Origin: Clostridia bacterium
GTDB taxonomy: Bacteria > Bacillota > Clostridia > Oscillospirales > CAG-272
Length of the DNA stretch: 64,000 bases
Reading direction: 5' to 3'
Assembly: GCA_017622085.1 (NCBI GenBank)
Contig: JAGARU010000030.1
Coordinates: forward strand, 1-64,000
Under the pieces are notes generated by a model, which saw only the letters and a program-made list of their open reading frames with translations, was not told where the DNA came from and did no database searches. Position 1 is the stretch's first letter, and each line of letters opens with the position of its first letter. Of this stretch, positions 50,621 to 59,126 are shown one piece after another. A program made the translations under genes and the position numbers.

Positions 50621-50637
50621 AAGGGGGACGCAAGTAA

Positions 50638-51627
50638 ATGACTTCTGATATCAATACCAATGCGCCCGTAACACCGGCGCTCCCCAAGAAGCGTAGAAGA
50701 AAGAGCGTTTCTCTGGACAAGAAAAAATCCCGCGCCGGCTGGCTGTTTGTCCTGCCGTTCGTAATCGGACTTATCTTTATCTATCTTCCCGTAATCACCA
50801 ATTCCATTTACATGACCTTCTGCACACTGTCGCATACTTCCACCGGTTATCTTCTGACCTTTGATCCGAACAACGCGTTCGTGAACTACAAGTATGCGCT
50901 CCTTGAGCATGACTGGTTCTATGAGGCATTGGTCAACACCCTGACCGACCTTATGCTGGATATCCCCTCCATCGTAATCTTTGCCCTCTTCATGGCTCTT
51001 CTTCTGAACCAGGATATGAAGGGACGCGCAGTATTCCGTGCAATCTTCTTCGTGCCCGTTATTCTTTCCACCGGTTTGATTGATGAGATCGACTACGGTG
51101 CAAACGTAGCGGAGTCTCTGAGAGAAGGTATCGCAATGGAAGACGGTACCGGTGACGAGACCAACCAGTTCTTGAACATCATGGATATTTCCTCGATGCT
51201 GCAAGGCATGCGTGTGGGCGGCGGAATCGTTGAGTACGCCATCGACTTGGTTAACAACATTCTTGATATCGTTAACAAGTCCGGTGTACAGATGCTGATC
51301 TTCCTTTCCGGCCTTCAGTCCATTTCTCCTTCCATCTATGAGTCCTGCTCCATTGAGGGTGCTTCTGCATGGGAAACTTTCTGGAAGATCACCCTTCCCA
51401 TGATCAGCCCGATGATCCTTGTAAACGCAGTATACACCACCATCGACTCCTTTACTTCGTCCTCTAACAGCGTAATGAAGGCGATCGGTATGGAATATCT
51501 GAAGAAGGATTATCAGACTCACATGGCTGCAATGTCCTGGTCTTACTTCCTCGTCGTTGCATTGTTCGTAGTACTTGTCGCTTTGATTTTGTCGGCGTAT
51601 ACGTTCTACCAGAGAAGAGAAAACTAA
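50638..51627 (+). CDS. Sugar ABC transporter permease (MalF/UgpA type), pair 2
   Basis: This 329-residue permease has six helices and starts after a basic head with AGWLFVLPFVIGLIFIYLPVI. The EAA loop is ESCSIEGASAWETFWKITLP. It carries an unusual acidic insertion of about 60 residues outside the membrane (about 143-205, with ESLREGIAMEDGTGDE), not present in the first MalF-type copy. It is in the same operon, 17 bases after the DUF5696-type gene, and is diverged enough from the 43683 gene to be a separate transporter half rather than a recent duplicate. Confidence 0.92.
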   Translation: MTSDINTNAPVTPALPKKRRRKSVSLDKKKSRAGWLFVLPFVIGLIFIYLPVITNSIYMTFCTLSHTSTGYLLTFDPNNAFVNYKYALLEHDWFYEALVNTLTDLMLDIPSIVIFALFMALLLNQDMKGRAVFRAIFFVPVILSTGLIDEIDYGANVAESLREGIAMEDGTGDETNQFLNIMDISSMLQGMRVGGGIVEYAIDLVNNILDIVNKSGVQMLIFLSGLQSISPSIYESCSIEGASAWETFWKITLPMISPMILVNAVYTTIDSFTSSSNSVMKAIGMEYLKKDYQTHMAAMSWSYFLVVALFVVLVALILSAYTFYQRREN

Positions 51628-51641
51628 GGAGGTAAAACGAA

Positions 51642-52694
51642 ATGACAGAATCTAAAACGGTTGTAAAAAGAGAAACGAAAAATAAGATTCGCGTAGAATT
51701 CGATGACCGCACCCCTTGGCTGACACGTATGAAGACCAAGATCTTCAATATGTATTTCCTCAAGAACGTGGTATGGGGAATCGTTCGTTACGTACTTCTG
51801 ATCGGTATCTCTTACGTAGTTCTTTATTCCTTCATCATTAAAATCCTTAACTCCTTTAAGTCTCAAGAGGACATTCAGGACGTTACGGTAGGTATGCTTT
51901 CCCAGTATCCCACCCTTGACCAGTACAAATATCTGATCAAGGAAAACGGATACTTCCCGGCGCTTCTGAATACGTTCTTGCTTTCGCTGGCAGCCGCCCT
52001 GGTACAGACATTGGTTTGTAGTTTGGTTGCATACGGTCTTGCAAAGTTCAAGTTCAAGGGTAACGGCATCCTCTTCATCCTGGTGCTGGTAACACTTATG
52101 ATCCCGCACTCCACGCTTAAGTGGTCGCTGTCCTTGCACTTCACGTATAATGATATGTTCGGTAAGCTACTAAATCTTCTCGGCTTGCGAGAAGGTGTCG
52201 CCCTAATCAACACGTTCTGGCCCATGGTTCTGATGTGCATAACCGGTCTCTACTACAAGAACGGTCTTTACATCTTCATGCTTCGCCAGTTCTTCAAGGG
52301 CGTTCCCGATGAGCTTGAGGAATCTGCTTACGTAGACGGTTCCGGTGTATTCCGTACCTTCTTCAGCATCATTCTTCCTCTTTCCGTTCCCATGCTGGTT
52401 ACCGTATTTGTGTTCTCCTTCGCATGGCAGTGGACGGATATCTTCTACACCGACCTGTTCTTTACCACCTCCTACAAGGCGAGTGAAGGCGCCATCAAGT
52501 TCCTTGAGGACGTGGCAGACTCCGTTCCGCCCACGCTGATGGGAGACGGACGTTGGGACGGTTACGAGGAAACCTACCAGCCCATGGTATTCGGTACGGC
52601 TGGTCTCATGATCATTGCTCCGCTGGTTGTTGTGTACGTATTCCTCCAGAGATATCTTGTACAGGGTATCGAAAGAACCGGTCTTGTTGGTTAA
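51642..52694 (+). CDS. Sugar ABC transporter permease (MalG/UgpE type), pair 2
   Basis: This 350-residue partner permease has six helices. The EAA loop is ESAYVDGSGVFRTFFSIILP. It is longer than the pair-1 copy, with a longer N-terminal head and a roughly 40-residue external loop near the C-terminus (ADSVPPTLMGDGRWDGYEE). It is the last gene of the operon, 14 bases after its partner, and is followed by a strong UUCG-capped terminator. No second solute-binding protein accompanies this pair. Confidence 0.92.
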   Translation: MTESKTVVKRETKNKIRVEFDDRTPWLTRMKTKIFNMYFLKNVVWGIVRYVLLIGISYVVLYSFIIKILNSFKSQEDIQDVTVGMLSQYPTLDQYKYLIKENGYFPALLNTFLLSLAAALVQTLVCSLVAYGLAKFKFKGNGILFILVLVTLMIPHSTLKWSLSLHFTYNDMFGKLLNLLGLREGVALINTFWPMVLMCITGLYYKNGLYIFMLRQFFKGVPDELEESAYVDGSGVFRTFFSIILPLSVPMLVTVFVFSFAWQWTDIFYTDLFFTTSYKASEGAIKFLEDVADSVPPTLMGDGRWDGYEETYQPMVFGTAGLMIIAPLVVVYVFLQRYLVQGIERTGLVG

Positions 52695-52703
52695 TTTCAA
52701 CCT

Positions 52704-52741
52704 TAAAAAATCCGTTCCGCTTCGGCGGAACGGATTTTTGT
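52704..52741. terminator. Terminator of the sugar-transport operon
   Basis: A perfect 15-bp stem (52706-52720 with 52725-52739), CCGTTCCGC-TTCG-GCGGAACGG at its top, with A- and T-runs. The TTCG tetraloop is very stable. Confidence 0.95.
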
Positions 52742-52749
52742 TTATAGAA

Positions 52750-52783
52750 AAAAGCCCCGCAAGCGCTGTGCGCTTGCGGGGCC
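52750..52783 (-). terminator. Terminator of alaS
   Basis: A perfect 13-bp stem GCCCCGCAAGCGC (52754-52766) with its complement (52770-52782), followed on minus by TTTTTTC. Confidence 0.9.
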
Positions 52784-52794
52784 ATTTGCTTTAT

Positions 52795-55425
52795 TTACTT
52801 GATCATACCGGCAAGAACCGTCTCAACGGCAGCCAGAGCATCCGCGATCTTGTTCAGATCACGACCGCCGGACATAGCGCTGTCGGGACGTCCGCCACCC
52901 TTGCCTCCGGCAATGGCGCTGATCTCGCGGAGAACGTTGCCGGCGTGAGCGCCCTTAGCAACGGCATCCTTGCCGCAAGCGGCAACAAAGTTCAGCTTTT
53001 CGCCGGTGTGGATTGCCAGTACAATGGCGGCGCTGGGCATCTTCTCCTTTACGGTGTCGCAAAGGTTGCGGGCAGAGTCTACACCGGTGTCAGCCAGATC
53101 TGCAGTAATCAGGGCAACGCCCTTCACGTCCTTTGCACCCTTAACCAGGTCATCCAGCTTGGAGGAGGCCAGCTTGGCGTTCAGCGCATCGATCTCACGC
53201 TTCAGCGCCTTGATCTCATCCTGAACCATAACGGCACGCTTGGAAAGATCGTTTGCATTGGGGCACTTCAGCTCCTTGGCCGTTTCCGCAATGAGGCGGT
53301 CGCGGCTGTCGATCATGTCAAGCACGCCAAGACCGGTGGTTGCCTCAATACGGCGAACGCCGGCGGCAACGGAGGACTCGGAGGTGATCTTAAAGAGACC
53401 AATCTTCGCGGTGTTGTCCATATGAGTACCGCCGCAAAGCTCGCAGGAGTAGTCGCCCATCTTGACCATGCGCACAGTCTTGCCGTACTTTTCGCCAAAC
53501 AGAGCCATAGCGCCGTTGGCCTTTGCGGTCTCAATATCGGTTTCTACGGTATCGATGGCAATACCCTTCAGGATATTGGCATTTACCAGATTCTCTACGC
53601 GGCGGATCTCGTCGGAGGTCATGGCAGAGAAGTGGGTGAAGTCAAAACGTCCAACCTTCTCGTCCACGTAGGAGCCGGCCTGCTCAACGTGAGTACCGAG
53701 CACCGTGCGGAGAGCTGCCTGAAGCATGTGAACGGAGGAGTGGTTGCGGCGGATGGCATCTCTGCGTGCGCCGTCAACGGTAGCAGTCACGGTGTCGCCC
53801 ACCTTGAGGGTTCCGCTGACAACGGTAGCCATGTGGATGAATACGCCGTCGGTCTTCTTGGTGTCGGTAATGCGGATCTCCGCACCCTCGCAGGTAACGG
53901 TACCGGTGTCACCCACCTGACCGCCGCCCTCACCGTAGAAGGGAGTGGTATCAAGAATCAGAGAGAAGTCGCCCTCGGAGATTTCCTCAAGGGACATATC
54001 GTCGGAAAGGATCGCGGCAACCTTTGCCTCAGCCACCGTGGTCTCATAACCGCAGAACACGGTTTTTTCCATGTCAGCCAGCAAGGTCTTGGAGGCGTTG
54101 CTCCAGCCGCTGATGTTGGCGCGAGCCGCACGTGCGCGGTTCTTCTGATCGGTCATAAGAGCCTTGAAAGTCTCCTCATCCACCGTGAAGCCCTGCTCCT
54201 CTACGATCTCGCGGGTAAGGTCGATGGGGAAGCCGAAGGTGTCGTAAAGCTTGAATACGTCTTCACCGGAGATGACGGAAGCCTTGTCCGCCTTTGCCTT
54301 TTCAAGGATGGTGTTCAGAATGGCAAGGCCGGCGTCGATGGTGGCGTCAAAGCGCTCCTCCTCGATGGCGATTACCTTCTTAACGTAATCCTGCTTCTCT
54401 ACGAGCTCGGGATAAGCGGTCTCATTCTGGGAGATCACTACGTCGCAAAGCTCAACAAGGAAGCGGCGGTTGATGCCAAGCAGCTTGCCGTGGCGAGCCG
54501 CGCGGCGAAGAATACGGCGAAGCACGTAGCCTCTGCCCTCGTTTGAGGGGATAACGCCGTCGCTGATCATAAAGGTAGCGCTGCGGATGTGGTCGGTAAC
54601 CACGCGGATGGAAACGTCGTTCTTCGCGTCCGCACCGTAGGTTTTTTCGGCGATGGCACAAACGGTGTCGAGGATCTTGCGTACGGTATCAACCTCAAAC
54701 AGGTTGTCCACGCCCTGCATAACGCAGGCCAGACGCTCCAGACCCATACCGGTATCGATGTTCTTCTGCGCTAGCTCGGTGTAGTTGCCCTTGCCGTCGT
54801 TGTTGAACTGGGAGAATACGTTGTTCCAGATCTCCATGTAGCGGTCGCACTCACAGCCGGGCTTGCAGTCGGGGCTGCCGCAGCCGTACTTTTCGCCGCG
54901 GTCAAAGTAGATCTCGGTGCAGGGTCCGCAGGGTCCGGTGCCGTGCTCCCAGAAGTTGTCCGCCTTGCCCAGACGAACGATGTGCTCTGCAGGCACGCCG
55001 ATCTTGTTTACCCAGATTTCGTAGGTCTCCTCGTCCTCAAGATAGATGGAGGGCCAGAGACGGTCCGCGGGAAGCTCCATCCACTCGGTCAGGAATTCCC
55101 AAGCCCACGGAATCGCTTCATTCTTAAAGTAGTCGCCAAAGCTGAAGTTGCCAAGCATCTCAAAGTAGGTACCGTGGCGAGCGGTCTTACCCACGCTCTC
55201 AAGGTCGGGGGTGCGGATGCACTTCTGGCAGGTGGTCACGCGGCGGCGCGGAGGCTCTTCCTCACCCGTGAAGTACTTCTTCATGGGAGCCATGCCGGAG
55301 TTGATAAGCAAAAGGGACTTATCGTTGTTGGGCACGAGGGAGAAGCTGGGCAGACGAAGGTGACCCTTGGATTCAAAGAAGGAGAGATATTTCTCTCGGA
55401 TCTCATTCAAAGACGTCCATTTCAT
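52795..55425 (-). CDS. alaS: Alanine--tRNA ligase
   Basis: This 876-residue class II synthetase charges tRNA-Ala. The catalytic domain starts LNEIREKYLSFFESKGHLRLPS, with motif 2-type RVTTCQKCIRTPDLESVG. The editing domain holds the zinc site HSSVHML and CELCGGTHM, so mischarged Ser/Gly-tRNA can be cleared. The C-Ala domain ends with GGKGGGRPDSAMSGG. The length is standard. A consensus promoter sits just upstream with a leader of about 37 nt, so no T-box controls it. Confidence 0.98.
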   Translation of the reverse strand: MKWTSLNEIREKYLSFFESKGHLRLPSFSLVPNNDKSLLLINSGMAPMKKYFTGEEEPPRRRVTTCQKCIRTPDLESVGKTARHGTYFEMLGNFSFGDYFKNEAIPWAWEFLTEWMELPADRLWPSIYLEDEETYEIWVNKIGVPAEHIVRLGKADNFWEHGTGPCGPCTEIYFDRGEKYGCGSPDCKPGCECDRYMEIWNNVFSQFNNDGKGNYTELAQKNIDTGMGLERLACVMQGVDNLFEVDTVRKILDTVCAIAEKTYGADAKNDVSIRVVTDHIRSATFMISDGVIPSNEGRGYVLRRILRRAARHGKLLGINRRFLVELCDVVISQNETAYPELVEKQDYVKKVIAIEEERFDATIDAGLAILNTILEKAKADKASVISGEDVFKLYDTFGFPIDLTREIVEEQGFTVDEETFKALMTDQKNRARAARANISGWSNASKTLLADMEKTVFCGYETTVAEAKVAAILSDDMSLEEISEGDFSLILDTTPFYGEGGGQVGDTGTVTCEGAEIRITDTKKTDGVFIHMATVVSGTLKVGDTVTATVDGARRDAIRRNHSSVHMLQAALRTVLGTHVEQAGSYVDEKVGRFDFTHFSAMTSDEIRRVENLVNANILKGIAIDTVETDIETAKANGAMALFGEKYGKTVRMVKMGDYSCELCGGTHMDNTAKIGLFKITSESSVAAGVRRIEATTGLGVLDMIDSRDRLIAETAKELKCPNANDLSKRAVMVQDEIKALKREIDALNAKLASSKLDDLVKGAKDVKGVALITADLADTGVDSARNLCDTVKEKMPSAAIVLAIHTGEKLNFVAACGKDAVAKGAHAGNVLREISAIAGGKGGGRPDSAMSGGRDLNKIADALAAVETVLAGMIK

Positions 55426-55469
55426 GATATATAGCCTTTCTGTAGAAAAATCATATTCGCATACACAAT

Positions 55470-55499
55470 ATTATAACACCAATCAAATCGGATTGTCAA
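55470..55499 (-). promoter_or_regulatory. Promoter of alaS
   Basis: On minus, TTGACA (55494-55499) and TATAAT (55470-55475) are 18 bases apart. Confidence 0.85.
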
Positions 55500-55517
55500 C
55501 ATTATACGGCGCCCCTC

Positions 55518-55546
55518 TTGACAAAAAAGTCGGAAAAATATATAAT
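55518..55546 (+). promoter_or_regulatory. Promoter of mnmM
   Basis: TTGACA (55518-55523) and TATAAT (55541-55546) with a 17-base spacer, a full consensus match divergent from the alaS promoter. Confidence 0.9.
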
Positions 55547-55608
55547 TTTTCCGTAAGATACGAAAAAAAACGCTTTTTAAGTATAGGAAAGGATCCAACG
55601 GATACACT

Positions 55609-56160
55609 ATGATTGACTTGCTGACACTCCAGAAGAGCTTTCTTTTAACCCACTTAAAGCCCGGCGACACCGCGGTGGACTTCACCATGGGCAACGGACA
55701 CGACACCTTGTTTCTGTCCGAGACCGTAGGCCCCACCGGTCATGTGTTTGCCTTTGACATTCAGGAGCGCGCTCTGGAGAAGACAAAGGAGTTGCTGGAC
55801 GCCCACGGAGCGGAGAACTATACTCTCATTCTGTCTTCCCATCATTTGGTGAAGGACTACGTAAAGACCCCCATCAAGGCGGGAACCTTCAATCTGGGCT
55901 ACCTGCCCGGCGGCGGAAACAAGGCACTGACCACCAAATGTGAGACCACCATGCCTGCGGTTGAGGCGGCCTTGGATCTGTTGGATCACGACGGTGTGCT
56001 GATCATCGCTGTTTACCCCGGCCACGAGGAAGGCTCGGAGGAGGGCAAAATGCTGGATGCCTACTTTGAGACCATCAGCCGCTTTAAGCTTTGCATTACC
56101 AAAATCAAGATCGTCAATGCGCCCACCTCCCCTTATTTCTACGTCATCGAGCGAAAATAA
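55609..56160 (+). CDS. mnmM: tRNA methyltransferase MnmM (YtqB family)
   Basis: This 183-residue class I SAM methyltransferase carries DFTMGNGHDTLFLSE as its SAM-binding loop and NLGYLPGGGNKALTT as the family signature. In Bacillus subtilis YtqB is now known as MnmM, which performs the last methylation in mnm5s2U34 of tRNA. Length and motifs match. The ribosome binding site is weak. The stop is followed in the same frame by the open N-terminal extension of the VanY-type gene. Confidence 0.9.
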   Translation: MIDLLTLQKSFLLTHLKPGDTAVDFTMGNGHDTLFLSETVGPTGHVFAFDIQERALEKTKELLDAHGAENYTLILSSHHLVKDYVKTPIKAGTFNLGYLPGGGNKALTTKCETTMPAVEAALDLLDHDGVLIIAVYPGHEEGSEEGKMLDAYFETISRFKLCITKIKIVNAPTSPYFYVIERK

Positions 56161-56280
56161 TCGATTGGTTGTGAGATTCTGAGAAAAATTATAAGCACCA
56201 TTCTGCTCCTTGCCCTCTGCGCCTTCCTGTTTCTCGGCGCGACGGGGAATTGGAGCAGCACTCGGGTTGGAGAGCCTCCC

Positions 56281-56895
56281 ATGGCGCCAGTCCCGGAGGA
56301 CGAATACCTGCTCCTGGTCAATCGGGAGCACCCGATCGGCCGTGGGAATGCTCCGGAGGATCTGACGGAGCTTTCCGGCACCCGCGCAGACGGCCGTCCG
56401 ACTCAAACCATGCGCAAGTGCGCCGCCATGGCGCTGAACGCCATGTTTTTGGAGTTGGATCGCCTTGGGTATCTGGACCGGACCAGCCCCGACGGCTTGA
56501 CCTTTTCCGTTACCAGCGGCTATCGGAGCTACGAGTATCAGGCCTCTCTCTTTGAAACCTATAAAAGCCAGTATATGGCCGGCGGCATGACGGAGGAGCA
56601 GGCTATTGCCCGCGTTTCCCGCACCACCGCCCGCCCCGGCGAGAGTGAGCATCAAACAGGGCTTTGCGTGGATATGCACGATCGCCTCTGTGCCACCACA
56701 GAGTTTGAGCATTCCCCCGTGTTTGCTTGGCTGTCGGAAAATGCCTGGAAATTCGGGTTTATCCTCCGCTATCCCAAGGGCAAGGAGGAGATTACCGGCT
56801 ATTCCTACGAGCCGTGGCATTACCGCTACGTTGGTCGCTTTCATGCTGAACGCATTCACCGCGCCGGACTTTGCCTTGAGGAATACGTGAGCTGA
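56281..56895 (+). CDS. D-alanyl-D-alanine carboxypeptidase of the VanY type
   Basis: This 204-residue peptidase domain trims the terminal D-Ala of wall peptides. The M15B zinc motifs are seen: SGYRSYEYQASLFE, SEHQTGLCVDMH (His and Asp ligands) and EPWHYRYVG (Glu-x2-His). The first ATG with a ribosome binding site (GGAGAG, six bases) is at 56281. However, the frame is open back to 56161 and encodes a clear signal-peptide-like stretch (LRKIISTILLLALCAFLFLG) that lacks ATG, GTG or TTG. The true start may be a CTG/ATT near 56176, or one base may be missing after the GTG at 56171. Export would need that stretch. Confidence 0.82.
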   Translation: MAPVPEDEYLLLVNREHPIGRGNAPEDLTELSGTRADGRPTQTMRKCAAMALNAMFLELDRLGYLDRTSPDGLTFSVTSGYRSYEYQASLFETYKSQYMAGGMTEEQAIARVSRTTARPGESEHQTGLCVDMHDRLCATTEFEHSPVFAWLSENAWKFGFILRYPKGKEEITGYSYEPWHYRYVGRFHAERIHRAGLCLEEYVS

Positions 56896-56911
56896 TCGGT
56901 CTATCCCATAA

Positions 56912-56957
56912 AAAAAGTCACCACAAGTCTGCAATGCAGCGTTGTGATGACTTTTTT
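56912..56957. terminator. Bidirectional terminator, repeated family copy 2
   Basis: AAAAAGTCACCACAA pairs with TTGTGATGACTTTTTT between convergent genes. It is closely similar to the terminator at 16094-16144. Confidence 0.87.
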
Positions 56958-56964
56958 CATGCAC

Positions 56965-57519
56965 TTAGTTTTTATAAACCTTGTCCAGTCCCACGTTGTA
57001 CCAGATTCCCACGGAGCTGGGCGCCTCCACGCCCTCCACGTCAAAGTGGATGTTTGCGTAGATTACCTCCACCCCTTCAAAGGAAACGCCGGTAAATACG
57101 TATTGCTCGTAGTGGTAGATGTACTTGTCCATCTCTGCCTGCTTCTCGCCGGAGCAGGACCAGAGCACCTCTGTCTCGTTGGCGCCGGAGACGGTAAAGG
57201 AGATGTCCTCCCGGGTAAAGTCTACGTGCTGCTCCTTGATCCGCTGGAACAGGCGGTTGCTGTAGCGCAGGGTTACTTGGAGCGTTCCGCTGTCCTTGTT
57301 ATAGTAGACCGCGTATGCATAAAGAACACCGTCGTCGGAGAGCGGGTCGGTCTGCTTAAACTGCAAAACCTCGCCCTCGGGAAAGGCCGCCAGAGCAGGG
57401 GAAAGCTCGGACAGGGGGGATTGGTCGCTGGTCTGACAGCCGCGCAAGCCCATAAAGCCGACCACCGCCAGCATGCAAACCACGATCAGTATCTTCAAAA
57501 TTTTTCCAAAACGCTTCAT
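56965..57519 (-). CDS. Membrane-anchored hypothetical protein
   Basis: This 184-residue protein has one N-terminal helix (about 9-25) and an external beta-rich domain (about 45-184) ending in GIWYNVGLDKVYKN. A Cys at residue 28 (GLRGCQTSD) follows the helix but the surrounding residues do not form a clear lipobox, so transmembrane anchoring is more likely than lipid. I do not recognise the family. It is monocistronic; the ATG is behind GGGAGACG. Confidence 0.7.
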   Translation of the reverse strand: MKRFGKILKILIVVCMLAVVGFMGLRGCQTSDQSPLSELSPALAAFPEGEVLQFKQTDPLSDDGVLYAYAVYYNKDSGTLQVTLRYSNRLFQRIKEQHVDFTREDISFTVSGANETEVLWSCSGEKQAEMDKYIYHYEQYVFTGVSFEGVEVIYANIHFDVEGVEAPSSVGIWYNVGLDKVYKN

Positions 57520-57628
57520 TTTCGTCTCCCATACATGGCCGATCCGGGCAAAGCGGTGCCGGATGGCAAAAACTTGACTTTATTATAGCAGAAACCAAGA
57601 AAAGAATCAAGAAATTTAGAAAAAACCT

Positions 57629-57657
57629 TGACAAATACGAAAAAAATCAATATAATA
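57629..57657 (+). promoter_or_regulatory. Promoter of the YceD-rpmF unit
   Basis: TTGACA (57629-57634) and TATAAT (57652-57657) are 17 bases apart. Confidence 0.88.
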
Positions 57658-57698
57658 TAAAATTGTGAAATACTCGATTGAGGTAGGGAGGGAGTACG

Positions 57699-58223
57699 AT
57701 GATCCTTGACGTATCCGCGTTGCTTTCCGGTAAGGTGGACGTTCTTGAATTTGACTATATCATTCCTTTGCTCGACGAGGAGGGCGAGGCGACTATACTG
57801 CCTCCGCCGGACGTTGATTTTACAAGTGGGATCCACATCTGTGGCAGGATCACGGACAATGCCGGTTATATGGCCTTAAAGGCCTCTTGCGAGATCGGCT
57901 ACCGCACTGCCTGCGCCAGATGCCTGACAGACCTTGAGGGTACCTTCTGCTACGAGTTTGAAAAGATCGCGGCAAAGGCAGGAACCATCGAGGGCGACGA
58001 GGACAATTACGTGATGATCACCGAGGGCCGCCTGGATCTTGACCGGGATGTGGCCGAGGAGGTCTCTCTGGAGTTCCCCACACGCTTCCTCTGCTCGGAG
58101 GAATGCCTTGGACTTTGTCCGAAATGTGGAAAGAACCGCAATTTGGAGCCCTGCGATTGTGCAAATCAAAAAGAAATTGACCCAAGGCTTGCAATTTTGC
58201 AAAAACTACTTGAAAATCAATAA
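57699..58223 (+). CDS. yceD: YceD/DUF177 family protein
   Basis: This 174-residue cytoplasmic protein, found upstream of rpmF in most bacteria, is linked to 23S rRNA or ribosome assembly. It has the DUF177 pattern: a beta-rich N-terminal half, CEIGYRTACARCLTD, the acidic EEVSLEFPTRFLCSEEC, and a C-terminal zinc-like CLGLCPKCGKNRNLEPCDC. Bacterial YceD often carries this Cys set in Firmicutes. The next gene is rpmF, which confirms the context. Confidence 0.92.
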   Translation: MILDVSALLSGKVDVLEFDYIIPLLDEEGEATILPPPDVDFTSGIHICGRITDNAGYMALKASCEIGYRTACARCLTDLEGTFCYEFEKIAAKAGTIEGDEDNYVMITEGRLDLDRDVAEEVSLEFPTRFLCSEECLGLCPKCGKNRNLEPCDCANQKEIDPRLAILQKLLENQ

Positions 58224-58238
58224 AAAGTATAGTATAAT
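58210..58238 (+). promoter_or_regulatory. Internal promoter of rpmF
   Basis: TTGAAA (58210-58215) and TATAAT (58233-58238) are 17 bases apart, overlapping the end of yceD. It would let rpmF be expressed more than yceD. Confidence 0.7.
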
Positions 58239-58285
58239 ATAAGTTGTACTGAGAATAATGTATTTTCCTTAAGGAGGTGTTTTAC

Positions 58286-58468
58286 ATGGCAGTACCGAAG
58301 AGAAAAACATCCAAGGCTCGCAGAGACAAGAGACGTTCCAACGTTTGGAAGCTTGACCTCCCCGGAATGGTTAAGTGCCCCAAGTGCGGCGAGTTCAACC
58401 TTGCACACCGTGTATGCAGAGCATGCGGAACCTACGACGGCAAGGAAATCATCAAGACCGAAGCGTAA
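58286..58468 (+). CDS. rpmF: 50S ribosomal protein L32
   Basis: This 60-residue ribosomal protein starts [19 protein letters not shown], typical of L32. It retains a four-Cys zinc ribbon (CPKCGEFN, then CRACGTY), the C+ form. The ATG at 58286 is nine bases behind AAGGAGGTG. It is followed by a good terminator. Confidence 0.97.
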   Translation: MAVPKRKTSKARRDKRRSNVWKLDLPGMVKCPKCGEFNLAHRVCRACGTYDGKEIIKTEA

Positions 58469-58485
58469 ATCAGATAAACGATTGA

Positions 58486-58516
58486 GAAAGACCGCAGTCC
58501 TGCGGTCTTGCGCTTT
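58486..58516 (+). terminator. Terminator of rpmF
   Basis: AAGACCGCA (58488-58496) pairs perfectly with TGCGGTCTT (58501-58509), followed by GCGCTTTTT. Confidence 0.85.
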
Positions 58517-58540
58517 TTATAGGCAAAAAACGGAGGAGCT

Positions 58541-59083
58541 ATGGAACACACACCCACAAACACCAACAAAAAAATGCGCGTGCTGGCCACCGTCCTGTTC
58601 TTTGGGGGAATGATTGCGCTGATGCTCTCGCCCGCTTCCTTTCTGCTTCCCAAGGGCTATTGGCAGCTTGGCGGCATGGTGGCGTGGATCGCCTGCGCCT
58701 ACGTGCTGGTTCGTTTTATCCTGACCTCCTATACCTATCGGATCACGCCCCGCTCCCTGGATAACGACTACCCCCTCCCGTGGGAGATGGACTTTGCCGT
58801 GCTCCGCGCTCAGGGCAAGCGCCGGCTGATCATGCTTCGCCTTTCCCTTGAGCATCTTAAGACCACCTTTTACGTGGGCGACAAGGATTACCGCACCTTG
58901 CCGGAGTTTATCGATTTCCGCGCTGCGCAGGTTTATAACTATACGGTCAACGCGGATAAGAAGGATCGTTACATGCTGGTCTTTTGCTCTCCCGGCGGAG
59001 AATATCACGCCGTTTTGTTCGAGCCCGACCAAACGATGGTCGCATTCTTGAAGGAAGCGGAAAAGCCGATCGATCTTGAATAA
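58541..59083 (+). CDS. Two-helix membrane protein with C-terminal soluble domain
   Basis: This 180-residue protein has two N-terminal helices (about 13-35 and 42-62). A cytoplasmic alpha/beta part follows, containing RAQGKRRLIMLRLSLEHLKT and ending VAFLKEAEKPIDLE. The form recalls PH-like or YcxB-like membrane-bound domains, but I cannot name the family. It starts 72 bases after rpmF behind a terminator, with GGAGG before the ATG. Confidence 0.7.
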   Translation: MEHTPTNTNKKMRVLATVLFFGGMIALMLSPASFLLPKGYWQLGGMVAWIACAYVLVRFILTSYTYRITPRSLDNDYPLPWEMDFAVLRAQGKRRLIMLRLSLEHLKTTFYVGDKDYRTLPEFIDFRAAQVYNYTVNADKKDRYMLVFCSPGGEYHAVLFEPDQTMVAFLKEAEKPIDLE

Positions 59084-59085
59084 GC

Positions 59086-59126
59086 AAAATGCCCCGATTT
59101 GCATGGCAAATCGGGGCATTTTTTTA
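59086..59126. terminator. Bidirectional terminator before the ABC-F gene
   Basis: AAATGCCCCGATTTGC (59087-59102) pairs perfectly with GCAAATCGGGGCATTT (59106-59121), with T-run and A-run sides. Confidence 0.92.

Noticed and set aside
55426..55608. T-box riboswitch before alaS
   Set aside because: The consensus promoter at 55470-55499 leaves a leader of only about 37 nt, too short for a T-box.
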